Notes: generated by a model from the letters alone, not told the origin. Positions 1-9,641 are shown, numbered from the stretch's first letter. The stretch is DNA of 64,000 nucleotides from an uncultured Candidatus Pelagibacter sp. (GCA_905616465.1 CAJQSX010000023.1:1-64000); one strand, 5' to 3'. Translations and numbers: made by a program.

Positions 1-594
1 AATGGTAAAGAAAAAATTATAGTACTTTTTTCACATGAAGCTAAACCTCTTGTAGATAGATATAAATTTATAAAAGGTTTCGAAGAGGGTGATCTTGATT
101 TTTATTCAGTAAAAAAAAATGGTATTACTAATTCCACTTTAAAGATTGATAATTTTAAGATTCAAGAAATCCCAGTATTAGCGAAACTATTAACCCTGGC
201 ATCACTTCAGGGAATTGCTGATCTATTAACAGGAGAGGGGATAAGGTTTACAGATTTTGAAATGAAATTTTCAACTAAAGATAAGTTAATGACCATAGAA
301 GAAATGTATGCAATTGGCCCTGCAATATCAATTTTGATGGATGGTTATATTGAGAGCAATAATTTGATTAGTTTAAGAGGTACATTAGTTCCAGCAACCA
401 CTGTGAATAGAACAATTTCATCAATACCAATAATTGGAGATATATTGGTAGGAAAAAAAATTGGCGAGGGAGTTTTTGGTGTTAGCTTTAAGATTAAGGG
501 ATCACCTAAAGATTTAGAAACTACTGTAAATCCAATTAAAACTTTAACACCCAGGTTTATTACAAGAACTTTAGAAAAGATTAAAAGGAATTAA
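1..594 (+). CDS. AsmA-like / DUF3971-type envelope protein, C-terminal part (5' truncated by window)
   Basis: The reading frame is open from the first base, so only the last 197 residues of a larger protein are seen. The visible part has the look of the C-terminal region of AsmA/YhdP-like proteins: alternating short beta strands, a stretch around residues 58-75 (LAKLLTLASLQGIADLLTGEG) and a Gly-rich tail that ends in a basic helix. Such proteins are large periplasmic bridge-like proteins thought to move lipids to the outer membrane; that role is family knowledge, not shown here. Its stop codon overlaps the convergent tyrS stop by 4 nt. Family call is moderate because the N-terminus is outside the window. 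Confidence 0.6.
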   Translation, partial: NGKEKIIVLFSHEAKPLVDRYKFIKGFEEGDLDFYSVKKNGITNSTLKIDNFKIQEIPVLAKLLTLASLQGIADLLTGEGIRFTDFEMKFSTKDKLMTIEEMYAIGPAISILMDGYIESNNLISLRGTLVPATTVNRTISSIPIIGDILVGKKIGEGVFGVSFKIKGSPKDLETTVNPIKTLTPRFITRTLEKIKRN

Positions 595-1820
595 ATAAGT
601 TCAATTTTGATATGTCTTTTTTTTCCTAAAGATAATTTTAAGAAATTATTTTTAAAAAAATCCTTAGAAATTTTTTGTTTTTCATTTGAAATTATCTCAT
701 TGTTTATTTTAATAGCTTTACCTTTTATTAGTCTTCGAACCTCACTCTTTGAGCTCTCCAGTTTAGATAGGATTATTAGATCTAAAATATTAATTTCTTC
801 TTTAATATTATCTTGTTTAATTTTGACAGATGGTAAATTCGAGCCACTTGAGTTTTCAGTAAATGCCTCTTTTGCAGTACTTTCCGAATTTTGAGCATCT
901 TCATCACCATGAAGCATGGATGTAGCTTTATTAGCTAATAAAATTTTTAGTTCATTAATATCTTTATCTTTAATGTTTTCTATTTCTTCAATATTTAGGT
1001 CAGTAAATATATTTATGAATTTTATTACATCACGATCATCTGTATTTCTCCAAAATTGCCAATAGTCATAAGCAGATAAAAACTTTTTATCTAACCATAC
1101 AGCACCGTTTTCTGTTTTTCCCATTTTTGTGCCAGATGCAAGAGTAATTAATGGAGTTGTTAATCCATAAGTTTGATTATTTGAATATCTTTTAATCAAA
1201 TCAACACCATTAACAATGTTTCCCCATTGATCGGATCCACCGATTTGAAGCATACAATTTTCTTTTTGGTTTAATTCTAAAAAATCATAGGCTTGTAAAA
1301 TCATATAGTTGAACTCCATGTAGCTTAAAGATTGCTCTCTATCTAATCGTGTTTTAACACTATCAAATGTTAACATTTTGTTAATTGTAAAATGTTTTCC
1401 AATATTTCTTAAAAATGAAATATAGTTCAAGTTTTTTAACCAAGTAAAATTATTTACAAATATTGGTTTAGTTTTCTCATTTTTAGAGTGTAAATAATTT
1501 TTTAAGATATTTTTGATATTTTTAGTATTTTTTTCAATTTCATCTTCTGTCAATATTTTTCTAGTTTTATCTTTTCCTGAAGGATCTCCAATTCTAGTGG
1601 TTCCGCCACCCAGAAGTACAATTGGTTGGTGACCATGTTTTTGTAATAATCTAAGACACATTATTTGAAGTAAGCTTCCAACATGTAAGCTTTCAGCGGT
1701 ACAATCAAACCCAATATATGCTTTTATCTTTTTTTTATCTAATAATTCAGATAATTCATTTTCATTAGTACATTGATAGAAGAAACCTCTATCTTTAAAT
1801 TCTTTTAAAAATTTATTCAT
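591..1820 (-). CDS. tyrS: Tyrosyl-tRNA synthetase
   Basis: Cytoplasmic class I aminoacyl-tRNA synthetase that charges tRNA-Tyr. 409 residues, the usual bacterial length. The Rossmann catalytic core starts near residue 35 (YIGFDCTAESLHVGSL, the HIGH-like motif, here HVG). A GGSDQWGNI tyrosine-binding segment lies near residue 190, and the KMSKS loop is present as KMGKT near residue 230. The last ~70 residues form an S4 RNA-binding domain (SKSEVRRLIKGKAIKIN). ATG start at 1820. Divergent from anmK with only 47 nt between, so both promoters must lie in that A/T-rich gap. Convergent 4-nt overlap with the upstream AsmA-like gene. Confidence 0.97.
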   Translation of the reverse strand: MNKFLKEFKDRGFFYQCTNENELSELLDKKKIKAYIGFDCTAESLHVGSLLQIMCLRLLQKHGHQPIVLLGGGTTRIGDPSGKDKTRKILTEDEIEKNTKNIKNILKNYLHSKNEKTKPIFVNNFTWLKNLNYISFLRNIGKHFTINKMLTFDSVKTRLDREQSLSYMEFNYMILQAYDFLELNQKENCMLQIGGSDQWGNIVNGVDLIKRYSNNQTYGLTTPLITLASGTKMGKTENGAVWLDKKFLSAYDYWQFWRNTDDRDVIKFINIFTDLNIEEIENIKDKDINELKILLANKATSMLHGDEDAQNSESTAKEAFTENSSGSNLPSVKIKQDNIKEEINILDLIILSKLESSKSEVRRLIKGKAIKINNEIISNEKQKISKDFFKNNFLKLSLGKKRHIKIELI

Positions 1821-1867
1821 AAGTTTATAGTTCTACAATATACAAATTTTTTTTAAAAAAAATAAAT

Positions 1868-3013
1868 ATGAAAAAAAAGATTTTTACATCTTTAGGCTTG
1901 ATGAGTGGAACATCGATGGATGGAGTGGATTTATCTATAATTAAATCTGATGGATTTAGTGAAGTTGAGCAATTGCACGACAAATACTATGAATTTGAGG
2001 ACAATTTGCAAGATGAATTGATCAATTTAAGAGAGAATTTAAATACATCTGAAGATTTAAAGAAGTATTCTAAAAAAATTAAAGATATTGAGAAAAAATT
2101 TACATTATTTAATAGTAAAATTGTTAATGAAGCTGCCAATCAAACTGGTCTTAAAGTAGATCTAATAGGGTTTCATGGACAGACAATTTTACATTTAGCT
2201 AAAAAAAAAATTTCAGAACAATTAGGAGATGGAAATCTTTTGTCTCAACTTTCAAAATGTTTAGTTGTAAACAACTTTAGACAAAACGATTTAGACAATA
2301 ATGGGCAAGGAGCACCTCTGACCCCAATATTTCATAATTTAATTACAAAAAAGTTAAATAAAAGTTTCAATCTAAATTACCCAATGAATATTATAAATAT
2401 AGGTGGAATCACAAATGTATCGCAGGTCATTAAGGACGGAGATGTGGAGCAAAATGTTTTTGCATTTGATGTGGCACCGGGAAACTGTTTAATTGATGAA
2501 TGGTTAAGAAAAAATAGTAATAAAAAGTATGACAAAAATGGAGAAATAGCAAATTCAGGGAAAGTTGATAAGTTTATTTTTAATCAAGCAGTAGAAAATT
2601 TTGAAATAAATTCAATTAAAGAGTCGTTAGATGTAAAAAATTTTGATTTATCATTTGTAAAAGGTTTAACTTTGGAGAATGGATGTGCAACTTTGACTAA
2701 GTTTACAGCTTATTTAATTTCACAGGGTTTAAAAAAGATTGATCAAGCCAATAACTTGGAAACAAAAAATTATATTGTATGTGGAGGCGGAAGAAAAAAC
2801 AAAACCTTAATCAAAGATATCAATCAATTTATGGGTAAAGAAGAAATGATTTTAGACAATATTGATGAGTATCAAATAAATGGAGATTTTGTTGAGTCTC
2901 AAGCATTTGCTTATCTTGCAATAAGATCTTTTTTGAATTTACCAATTTCTTTTCCAAACACCACCAGGTGTAAAAAACCAAGTGTGGGTGGAGTAATTAT
3001 TAAAAATTTTTAA
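1868..3013 (+). CDS. anmK: Anhydro-N-acetylmuramic acid kinase
   Basis: Phosphorylates and opens 1,6-anhydro-MurNAc to MurNAc-6-P in peptidoglycan recycling. 381 residues, close to the usual length. The sugar-kinase fold signatures are clear: the N-terminal phosphate loop GLMSGTSMDGVD (residues 10-21), GFHGQT near 100, NIGGITNVS near 178, DVAPGNCLID near 200, and a C-terminal VCGGGRKN. ATG start; no Shine-Dalgarno is visible in the poly-A leader. The divergent tyrS-anmK pairing is common in alphaproteobacteria. It ends 4 nt inside the convergent hydrolase gene. Confidence 0.95.
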   Translation: MKKKIFTSLGLMSGTSMDGVDLSIIKSDGFSEVEQLHDKYYEFEDNLQDELINLRENLNTSEDLKKYSKKIKDIEKKFTLFNSKIVNEAANQTGLKVDLIGFHGQTILHLAKKKISEQLGDGNLLSQLSKCLVVNNFRQNDLDNNGQGAPLTPIFHNLITKKLNKSFNLNYPMNIINIGGITNVSQVIKDGDVEQNVFAFDVAPGNCLIDEWLRKNSNKKYDKNGEIANSGKVDKFIFNQAVENFEINSIKESLDVKNFDLSFVKGLTLENGCATLTKFTAYLISQGLKKIDQANNLETKNYIVCGGGRKNKTLIKDINQFMGKEEMILDNIDEYQINGDFVESQAFAYLAIRSFLNLPISFPNTTRCKKPSVGGVIIKNF

Positions 3014-3666
3014 TAAAGAGCAGTTTCTTTTTTTATATATTTATCTAAGTGTTCAATTAATTTATCTTCACTTCTCGAAAAGAAATGATTTGCATCTGGT
3101 ACAGATTGAAACTCTACATTAATACCTTTTTGTGCACTTAATCTTTTATCCATTTCTGAAATATACTCTAAAGGAACTAATTCATCTTTTTTCCCATAAA
3201 TCATTAATCCAGAAGTGGGACATGGGGATAGAAAAGAAAAGTCATATGCATTGGGTTGTGGAGATATAGCTATAAATCTATTAATTTCAGGTCTACGCAT
3301 TAACAACTGCATTGCAATTAACGAACCAAAAGAAAATCCAGACACCCAACATTGAGAATTATCAAAATTTTCTCTTTCTAACCAATCTAAAGCAGCAGCA
3401 GCATCTGCCAATTCACCTTGACCATTGTCAAATTCTCCATCACTTTTACCAACACCTCTAAAATTAACCCTGCATACAGAAAAATCATTTTCCATAAACG
3501 TTTTAAAAGTTTCAACAACGACCTTATTATTCATCGTTCCACCGTACTGAGGGTGTGGCTGTAACACTAAGGCAATAGGTGATGTATTTTTTTTACTTTT
3601 ATAATATTTTGTTTCAAGCCTTCCGGCAGGACCAGGTATGAAAATCTCTAAAATTTTATTATCCAT
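3010..3666 (-). CDS. Alpha/beta hydrolase, dienelactone-hydrolase/YsgA-like
   Basis: Serine hydrolase of 218 residues with the nucleophile elbow GFSFGS near residue 106, an HPHPQYGGTMNN-like segment near residue 36 and a late DANHFF carrying the likely catalytic His. Members of this group (PF20408/DUF-type alpha/beta hydrolases starting with FIPGPAGRLE) are widespread in alphaproteobacteria but have no fixed substrate. Cytoplasmic, no signal peptide. It is divergent from the iscR-suf operon across a 138-bp gap that holds the IscR-type operator and a perfect ACTTAT-C-ATAAGT dyad (3703-3715) just upstream of this gene. Confidence 0.85.
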   Translation of the reverse strand: MDNKILEIFIPGPAGRLETKYYKSKKNTSPIALVLQPHPQYGGTMNNKVVVETFKTFMENDFSVCRVNFRGVGKSDGEFDNGQGELADAAAALDWLERENFDNSQCWVSGFSFGSLIAMQLLMRRPEINRFIAISPQPNAYDFSFLSPCPTSGLMIYGKKDELVPLEYISEMDKRLSAQKGINVEFQSVPDANHFFSRSEDKLIEHLDKYIKKETALY

Positions 3667-3702
3667 AAGTGCTATTGATTATTATTCTCAAAAAAAAATT
3701 AC

Positions 3703-3715
3703 ACTTATCATAAGT
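3703..3715. promoter_or_regulatory. Perfect 6-1-6 inverted repeat upstream of the hydrolase
   Basis: ACTTAT-C-ATAAGT lies 37 bp before the hydrolase start codon, in the divergent gap with iscR. The same half-site (ATAAGT/ACTTAT) occurs in two dyads upstream of glnA at 11651-11730. Could bind a transcription factor; in this base composition chance is possible. Confidence 0.3.
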
Positions 3716-3749
3716 CAGCGACAATATGTGATTTTTTTTATTACAATCT

Positions 3750-3781
3750 ATACTTGACCAATTTAGTCAGGTATGTATAAA
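3750..3781 (+). promoter_or_regulatory. suf operon promoter overlapping an IscR type-1-like operator
   Basis: A 25-bp dyad at 3750-3774 (left arm ATACTTGAC, right arm AGTCAGGTAT, centre CAATTT) matches the published Escherichia coli IscR type-1 consensus at 24 of 25 positions by eye. A sigma-70 promoter is embedded: -35 TTGACC at 3754-3759, 16-nt spacer, -10 TATAAA at 3776-3781. The operator covers the -35 box and most of the spacer, so a bound [2Fe-2S] regulator would block transcription of iscR-suf, i.e. negative autoregulation. The binding protein is inferred to be the IscR encoded immediately downstream. Confidence 0.8.
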
Positions 3782-3804
3782 AAGCATTGAAATCAAAGGG
3801 TAAT

Positions 3805-4230
3805 ATGAAATTAACATCTAAAGGCAGATATGCTGTAATGGCATTAGTAGATTTAGCGAGGTTTGACAGCATCAATCCCGTATCTCTTAGAGATATATCT
3901 CTAAGACAAGGAATTTCACTAGACTATTTAGAGCAAATTTTTTCTAAATTAAAAAAAAACGAAATTGTTAAAAGTATTAGGGGAACTAATGGAGGATACA
4001 TTTTATCAAAGAAGCCAAATGAAATTAAACTTACAAACATTTTCCATGCTGTGGATGAGAAAGTTAAAACTGTGCAATGTAAAAAAGAATCTAAAAAAAG
4101 TTGCAATGGAAAAGCAACCAAATGTGTTACTCACAACCTCTGGGATGAATTAGAAACTCACATTAATAGTTTTTTTGAAAAAAAAAGCTTAGAAGATTTA
4201 TTAAAAAGCAACAATGAACGAAGAGTATAA
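3805..4230 (+). CDS. iscR: Rrf2-family Fe-S transcription regulator IscR
   Basis: DNA-binding repressor that senses Fe-S cluster status and heads the SUF operon. Starting at ATG 3805 gives 141 residues opening [11 protein letters not shown], aligning with E. coli IscR; an in-frame TTG at 3787 lies only 5 nt past the -10 box and lacks a ribosome site, while ATG 3805 has AAAGGG 5 nt upstream. The winged helix-turn-helix covers residues 1-75 ([22 protein letters not shown]). The cluster ligands are all present: Cys92, Cys100, Cys107 and His110. Its end overlaps the sufB ORF start. The operator just upstream implies autoregulation. Confidence 0.93.
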   Translation: MKLTSKGRYAVMALVDLARFDSINPVSLRDISLRQGISLDYLEQIFSKLKKNEIVKSIRGTNGGYILSKKPNEIKLTNIFHAVDEKVKTVQCKKESKKSCNGKATKCVTHNLWDELETHINSFFEKKSLEDLLKSNNERRV

Positions 4231-5674
4231 AATGGATAACAGGCAAAAAGAAATTGATAATTTAAAAGATTATAAATATGGTTTTTCAACTGATATTGAA
4301 AGTACTACAGCTCCAAAAGGATTAAATGAGGATGTTATAAAATTTATTTCTAATATTAAAAAAGAACCTCAGTGGATGCTTGATTTTAGATTAAAAGCTT
4401 TTGAAAGATTTAAACAATTAAAAGAACCAGATTGGCAAAAACCAAAATATCCAAAAATAGATTACCAAGATTTATATTACTATTCTGCTCCTAAAAGCAT
4501 GGATGACAAACCTAAAAGTTTAGATGAATTAGATCCAAAACTTTTAGAAACTTACAAGAAACTCGGCATTCCTCTTCAAGAACAGGCAAGATTAAATGGT
4601 ATTGCAGTTGATGCAGTGTTTGACTCAGTTTCAGTTGCAACTACTTTTAGAGAAGAATTAGCTAAACATGGAATTATTTTTTGCCCTATATCAGAAGCTA
4701 TTCGAAAACACCCTGAACTAGTTAAGAAATATTTAGGATCTGTAATACCAACAACAGATCATTTTTTTGCAACGCTCAATTCTGCAGTTTTTACTGATGG
4801 TTCGTTTGCTTACATACCAGAAGGTGTAAGATGTCCAATGGAACTATCAACTTACTTCAGAATAAATGCTTCTAACACCGGTCAGTTTGAAAGAACTTTA
4901 ATTATTGCTGATAAAGGAAGTTATGTAAGTTATTTAGAAGGTTGCACTGCCCCAATGAGAGATGAAAACCAATTACATGCTGCCAATGTAGAATTGATAG
5001 CACTGGATGATGCTGAAATAAAATATTCAACTGTACAAAACTGGTATCCAGGTGACAAAAATGGAAAAGGTGGAATATATAATTTTGTTACCAAGCGTGG
5101 TTTATGTAAAGGCAAGAATTCCAAAATTTCATGGACGCAAGTAGAAACAGGATCTGCTATCACATGGAAATACCCGAGTTGCATCCTAAAAGGAGATAAT
5201 TCTGTTGGAGAATTTTACTCGATTGCAATAACAAATAACCATCAAAAAGCAGACACGGGAACAAAAATGATTCATTTAGGTAAAAACACTAAGAGTAAAA
5301 TTATTTCTAAAGGAATAAGTGCAGGATTTTCAGACATGACTTATAGAGGCCTGGTAGATATCTCAGCTAGGGCCTCAAATTCAAACAATTACACTCAATG
5401 CGATTCATTATTAATGGGTAATAAGTGTGGGGCACATACCGTTCCATATATCAAAAATAAAAACTCCGAGTCAAATATTGCTCATGAAGCAACAACTTCA
5501 AAAATAAGTGAAGAGCAATTACATTATTGTCAACAAAGAGGTTTGAGTCAAGAGGAGGCTGTTGGATTAATTGTAAATGGATTTTGTAAAGAAGTGCTAC
5601 AGCAATTGCCAATGGAATTTGCAGTAGAAGCCCAAAAACTTGTTGGTATTAGCTTGGAAGGAAGTGTTGGTTAA
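4214..5674 (+). CDS. sufB: Fe-S cluster scaffold complex subunit SufB
   Basis: Core scaffold of the SUF machine (SufB-SufC2-SufD) on which [4Fe-4S] clusters are assembled in the cytoplasm. 486 residues, typical. Conserved blocks include the [22 protein letters not shown] segment near the C-terminus and the beta-helix core with [16 protein letters not shown]. The ORF start at 4214 lies inside iscR; an ATG at 4232, one base after the iscR stop and 6 nt behind AAGAG, is an equally good start (480 residues). Second gene of the operon iscR-sufBCDSU-T-A. Joined to sufC by TAATG. Confidence 0.95.
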   Translation: MNEEYKMDNRQKEIDNLKDYKYGFSTDIESTTAPKGLNEDVIKFISNIKKEPQWMLDFRLKAFERFKQLKEPDWQKPKYPKIDYQDLYYYSAPKSMDDKPKSLDELDPKLLETYKKLGIPLQEQARLNGIAVDAVFDSVSVATTFREELAKHGIIFCPISEAIRKHPELVKKYLGSVIPTTDHFFATLNSAVFTDGSFAYIPEGVRCPMELSTYFRINASNTGQFERTLIIADKGSYVSYLEGCTAPMRDENQLHAANVELIALDDAEIKYSTVQNWYPGDKNGKGGIYNFVTKRGLCKGKNSKISWTQVETGSAITWKYPSCILKGDNSVGEFYSIAITNNHQKADTGTKMIHLGKNTKSKIISKGISAGFSDMTYRGLVDISARASNSNNYTQCDSLLMGNKCGAHTVPYIKNKNSESNIAHEATTSKISEEQLHYCQQRGLSQEEAVGLIVNGFCKEVLQQLPMEFAVEAQKLVGISLEGSVG

Positions 5675-6405
5675 TGTTAAGAATTAATAAATTGTATGCA
5701 AAGATAGAAAACAAGGAAATTTTAAAAGGGCTCTCTCTCAATATAAATCCTGGTGAGGTACATGCTATAATGGGTCCAAATGGATCTGGGAAAAGTACAT
5801 TATCAAATATTTTATCAGGTAAAAAAGGATATGAGATTTCAGGAGAAGTTTTTTTTGAAGGAAAAAATTTATTTGATCTTGAAATAGAAGAAAGAGCACA
5901 TGAAGGTATTTTTTTAGCCTTTCAATATCCCCTTGAAATCCCAGGGGTTAACACAAATATATTTTTGAAAACTTCATTAAATGCAGTGAGAAAAGCACGA
6001 GGTGAAAAAGAGCTTGATGCTATAGAATTTTTGAAATTAGTAAAAAAAAAGTCAAAAGAATTAAAATTCGATGAAGAAAAATTAAATAGACAATTAAATG
6101 TTGGCTTTTCTGGTGGAGAAAAAAAGAAAAATGAAATTCTACAAATGTCAATGTTAGCCCCTAAATTATCAATTTTAGACGAAACAGATTCAGGTCTGGA
6201 TATTGATGCTTTAAAGATTGTTGCTGATGGAGTTAACACTTTAAGAGATAATAAAAATTCTTTTTTAATAATTACTCATTATCAAAGATTACTTGATTAT
6301 ATTAAACCTGACTTTGTCCATGTGTTAATTGATGGAAAAATAATCAAATCTGGTGGACCAGAATTAGCTTTAGAGTTAGAAAAAAAAGGTTATGAAAAAT
6401 TTTAA
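5674..6405 (+). CDS. sufC: Fe-S assembly ATPase SufC
   Basis: ABC-type ATPase that drives conformational change in SufBCD; soluble, no membrane partner. 243 residues. Walker A GPNGSGKST near residue 35, ABC signature GFSGGEKKKNE near 146 (the variant with KKK is usual for SufC), Walker B LSILDETDSGLD near 168, and H-loop ITHYQRLL near 203. Starts on the last base of the sufB stop (TAATG), so translation is probably coupled. Confidence 0.97.
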   Translation: MLRINKLYAKIENKEILKGLSLNINPGEVHAIMGPNGSGKSTLSNILSGKKGYEISGEVFFEGKNLFDLEIEERAHEGIFLAFQYPLEIPGVNTNIFLKTSLNAVRKARGEKELDAIEFLKLVKKKSKELKFDEEKLNRQLNVGFSGGEKKKNEILQMSMLAPKLSILDETDSGLDIDALKIVADGVNTLRDNKNSFLIITHYQRLLDYIKPDFVHVLIDGKIIKSGGPELALELEKKGYEKF

Positions 6406-6409
6406 TTAG

Positions 6410-7657
6410 ATGAAAGAACAACTACAAATAGATTTTGATAATATTGTAAAAACATCAAGTTTTTCACAAAAAGATATTAAGCAAAAACAAAACTGCTTAA
6501 ACGATTTTATAAAAATAGGATTCCCAAGTAGAAGACAAGAAAACTGGAAATTTTCAGACTTAAACCAAATTATTAAAAAAAATATTGGAGAACTTAGTTT
6601 TTATAACGATTATTCGTTTACTAATAAAATTGATACATCTGTCTATATCAATGGGTTAGAGCATAATAAGATTGTATTTATAAACGGTAGGATTGAAAAA
6701 ATCGATTTTAGTTATGAAAAAAAAGAGAAAGTAGAAATAATTGAAGGGTCAGAAACAATCGATAAATCAAATAATTTCAACTCTTTAATTGATTTAAATA
6801 GGGCATTCACAAATAAAAGTTACAAAATTTTAGTTAAAAAAGATTATAAATTAGAAAAACCATTAATAATTTATCATACGACAAATAACAAGATTGAGTC
6901 CAAAAACATTAATTTAAGCCTAGATTTTCAGTTAGAAAAAAATAGCTCATTAAGATTGGTAGATTTATTTAATGATAAATCAGAAAAAAATTTTTTAAAT
7001 ATTGTTTATAATTTTGAATTAAATCAAGATGCGATTTTAAAAAATTATAAAGTTGATAAAGTAGAAAATAGGAATATCAAATATTGTTTAAATAATATTG
7101 AACAAGAGACTAATAGTTTTTCAGAAACGTTTATTTTATCTTCTGGATCATATTTTTCTAAAAATGAAATTAATTGTAATTTAAAAGGGAAACATTCATC
7201 AGCATTTATTAATGGTATTTTTTCACTTTCTGAGGACAGGCATCATGAAATCAGAACAACTATAAATCACTTAACAGAAAAAACTAAAAGTTATCAATTA
7301 ATCAAAAGTGTTTTAAACGGCGGTTCTAAAGCTGTATATCAAGGAAAAATATTTGTTAATTCAGAAGCACAGAAAACTGATGGTTATCAATTAAGCAAGG
7401 CAATTTTATTGAATGAGGCTTCAGAATTTAACGCAAAACCAGAATTAGAAATTTATGCAGATGATGTGAAATGTTCACACGGCTCTTCGTCAGGTAGTTT
7501 AAATGAAGAATCAATATTTTATTTAATGTCAAGAGGTTTAAATTATCAGCAATCAAGAGAACTACTTATCAATGGATTTTTGCTTGAAGTGGTTGAAAAA
7601 ATAACAGATTCAGAAATAAAGAATTTAATTAAAAATATGATTGGAATTAAAGAATGA
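6410..7657 (+). CDS. sufD: Fe-S assembly protein SufD
   Basis: SufB paralogue in the SufBC2D scaffold, important for iron entry. 415 residues. The N-terminal helical part carries GFPSRRQENWKFSD, a SufD hallmark, and the C-terminal core has EIYADDVKCSHGSSSG with the conserved His, then SRGLNYQQSRELLINGF. The middle is less conserved and rich in Asn/Lys, as expected for A+T-rich coding. Starts 4 nt after sufC and overlaps sufS by ATGA. Confidence 0.94.
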   Translation: MKEQLQIDFDNIVKTSSFSQKDIKQKQNCLNDFIKIGFPSRRQENWKFSDLNQIIKKNIGELSFYNDYSFTNKIDTSVYINGLEHNKIVFINGRIEKIDFSYEKKEKVEIIEGSETIDKSNNFNSLIDLNRAFTNKSYKILVKKDYKLEKPLIIYHTTNNKIESKNINLSLDFQLEKNSSLRLVDLFNDKSEKNFLNIVYNFELNQDAILKNYKVDKVENRNIKYCLNNIEQETNSFSETFILSSGSYFSKNEINCNLKGKHSSAFINGIFSLSEDRHHEIRTTINHLTEKTKSYQLIKSVLNGGSKAVYQGKIFVNSEAQKTDGYQLSKAILLNEASEFNAKPELEIYADDVKCSHGSSSGSLNEESIFYLMSRGLNYQQSRELLINGFLLEVVEKITDSEIKNLIKNMIGIKE

Positions 7658-8871
7658 ATGTAGACAAAATTAAAAAAGAATTTCCTATTTTTGATGAAAA
7701 AATTCAAAATAATGATTTAGTTTATCTAGATAGTGCAAACTCTTCACAAAAACCAAAAGTTGTAATTGATAGAATTAATGAATTTTATACCAAACAATTT
7801 TCTAATGTAGGAAGAAGTGTTCACTATCTTGCGGTAGCAGCCACCAATTTATATGAAAATACAAGAACATCAGTTCAAAGATATATCAACGCTAAAGATA
7901 AAAATGAAATTGTTTTTACTAAAGGGGCGACAGAAGCACTTAACCTAGTTGCCAATACCTTAGGTCAAGATTATTTACAGGAAGGTGATGAGATACTTAT
8001 AACAGAGCTAGAACATCATTCTAATTATGTACCATGGCATTTTTTAAGAAAATCAAAAAATATAAAAATTAATTTTGCAGAAGTTAACGATGATGGTGAA
8101 ATTTCGTTAGAAGAGATTGAAAAAAAAATAACATCTAAAACAAGAATTATTTCAATTACTCATTTATCTAATGTTACCGGAGCCATATTGCCTGTTAAAG
8201 AAATAACAGAGTTAGCTCATTCAAAGGGCATAATTGTTGTAGTTGATGGTTGTCAGGGGGCACCTCATTTAAGGTTGGATATGCAAGATTTAGATTGCGA
8301 TTTTTATGCTATTTCATGTCATAAAATGTACGGTCCAACTGGATTAGGAATTTTATATGGAAAAAAAAAATGGTTAGAAGAATTGCCACCATATCAAGGT
8401 GGTGGAGGAATGATTAATGAAGTTAAAAAAGATAGAATTTCATATGGCAGCCTACCTAATAAATATGAAGCTGGAACAATGGCTACTGCACAAGTCATAG
8501 CTTTTGATCAATCTATTAAATTCATAGAAAGCGTAGGGATAGATAATATTATGAAACATGAGGCTGATTTAGTTGAATATGGTCAAGAACTATTGCAAAA
8601 AAATAATTCAGTTAAATTAATTGGCAACCCTAAAAACAAAGGTGGTGTTCTATCTTTCACTATTGAGGGCATTCACCCACATGATATAGCAACTATATTA
8701 GATGAAGATGGCGTTGCCATAAGAGCAGGACATCATTGTTGCCAAATTCTTCATGATAAATTAAATATACCCGCTAGTGCAAGAGCATCAGTTGGAATTT
8801 ATAATACAAAAGAAGATTTAGATCAGCTTAATAGCTCAATAAATAACTGTAAAAAAATTTTTAATTTATAA
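7654..8871 (+). CDS. sufS: Cysteine desulfurase SufS
   Basis: PLP enzyme that takes sulfur from L-cysteine and passes it as persulfide to SufU. 405 residues, class V aminotransferase fold (group II desulfurase). PLP lysine is Lys224 in SCHKMYGPTGLG; the catalytic cysteine is Cys362 in RAGHHCC, here followed by a second Cys. ITHLSNVTG (residues 168-176) and DGCQGAPH (198-205) are typical. Placed between sufD and sufU with 4-nt and 1-nt overlaps. Confidence 0.96.
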   Translation: MNVDKIKKEFPIFDEKIQNNDLVYLDSANSSQKPKVVIDRINEFYTKQFSNVGRSVHYLAVAATNLYENTRTSVQRYINAKDKNEIVFTKGATEALNLVANTLGQDYLQEGDEILITELEHHSNYVPWHFLRKSKNIKINFAEVNDDGEISLEEIEKKITSKTRIISITHLSNVTGAILPVKEITELAHSKGIIVVVDGCQGAPHLRLDMQDLDCDFYAISCHKMYGPTGLGILYGKKKWLEELPPYQGGGGMINEVKKDRISYGSLPNKYEAGTMATAQVIAFDQSIKFIESVGIDNIMKHEADLVEYGQELLQKNNSVKLIGNPKNKGGVLSFTIEGIHPHDIATILDEDGVAIRAGHHCCQILHDKLNIPASARASVGIYNTKEDLDQLNSSINNCKKIFNL

Positions 8872-9341
8872 TGAATATTAAGGAACTTTATCAAGAAATC
8901 ATCTTAGAGCACGGAAAAAATCCTCGTAATTTAAGAAAGACACAAAATTTTAATAAAGATGCAAAAGGTAATAACCCATTGTGTGGTGATAATGTTCATA
9001 TTTTTTTAAAACTAGATGAAGATAAAAATGTACAGGATGTTTCATTTGAAGGTAGTGGTTGTGCAATTTCAATGGCGTCAGCATCAATTATGACTGATTT
9101 AATGAAAGGAAAAGCTGAAGTTGAAGTTAAAGAAATTGTGAATGATTTTTTAGGGATGATTAAGGAAAACCCTGAGTTAAAATCTAAAAATTTAGAAGAG
9201 GATGAAAAAACTAAATTAATGTGCTTATCAGGTGTAAAACAATACCCAATGAGAGTTAAATGTGCCACTCTGTCATGGCATACTTTAATTTCTGCAATTG
9301 ACAACACTCAAGAAGAAATAAATACTGAAGCTAAAGGTTAA
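8871..9341 (+). CDS. sufU: SufU-type sulfur-transfer protein
   Basis: IscU-fold protein of 156 residues. The ligand residues are Cys38 and Asp40 (LCGDN), Cys64 (GSGCAIS) and Cys131 (VKCATLSW). An insertion of roughly 18 residues between the second and third ligands, with KAEVEVKEIVNDFLGM, is the mark of SufU rather than IscU. SufU accepts persulfide from SufS in systems that lack SufE, consistent with no sufE in this operon. Overlaps sufS by one base (TAATG). Confidence 0.93.
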   Translation: MNIKELYQEIILEHGKNPRNLRKTQNFNKDAKGNNPLCGDNVHIFLKLDEDKNVQDVSFEGSGCAISMASASIMTDLMKGKAEVEVKEIVNDFLGMIKENPELKSKNLEEDEKTKLMCLSGVKQYPMRVKCATLSWHTLISAIDNTQEEINTEAKG

Positions 9342-9344
9342 ATT

Positions 9345-9641
9345 ATGGATTTAAGAGAACAGGTAATAGCTGAAATTAGAAAAATTTATGATCCAGAAAT
9401 TCCAGTCAATATTTATGAATTGGGTTTAATTTACGATGTTAAGGTAGAAGAAAATAAAGCCAAAATAATAATGACACTAACTACACCCAACTGCCCTGTA
9501 GCTGAAAGTTTACCACAAGAAGTTAAAGATACTGCAATGCAAGTAGAAGGTATCGAGGAAGTGGATCTAGATTTAGTTTTTGAGCCACCTTGGAATAAAG
9601 ACATGATGTCAGAAGCAGCGAAATTGGAATTGAACTTATAA
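9345..9641 (+). CDS. SufT-like DUF59/MIP18-family protein
   Basis: 98-residue DUF59 protein with the core IRKIYDPEIPVNIYELGLIYDV and TTPNCPVAESLP, which holds the single conserved Cys of the family. DUF59 proteins act late in Fe-S maturation (SufT in bacteria, CIA2/MIP18 in eukaryotes). It sits between sufU and the A-type carrier and shares TAATG with the next gene, supporting a SUF role. Often named SufT or PaaD-like; the PaaD name would be misleading here. Confidence 0.88.
   Translation: MDLREQVIAEIRKIYDPEIPVNIYELGLIYDVKVEENKAKIIMTLTTPNCPVAESLPQEVKDTAMQVEGIEEVDLDLVFEPPWNKDMMSEAAKLELNL

Noticed and set aside
607-894. Plus-strand ORF opposite tyrS, and similar long antisense frames (e.g. 16746-17030, 24049-24360, 53843-54133).
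   Set aside because: They are shadows of well-supported genes on the other strand, with no family resemblance.
3787-3804. TTG start of IscR at 3787.
   Set aside because: It lies 5 nt past the -10 box; ATG 3805 has a ribosome site and matches the IscR N-terminus.
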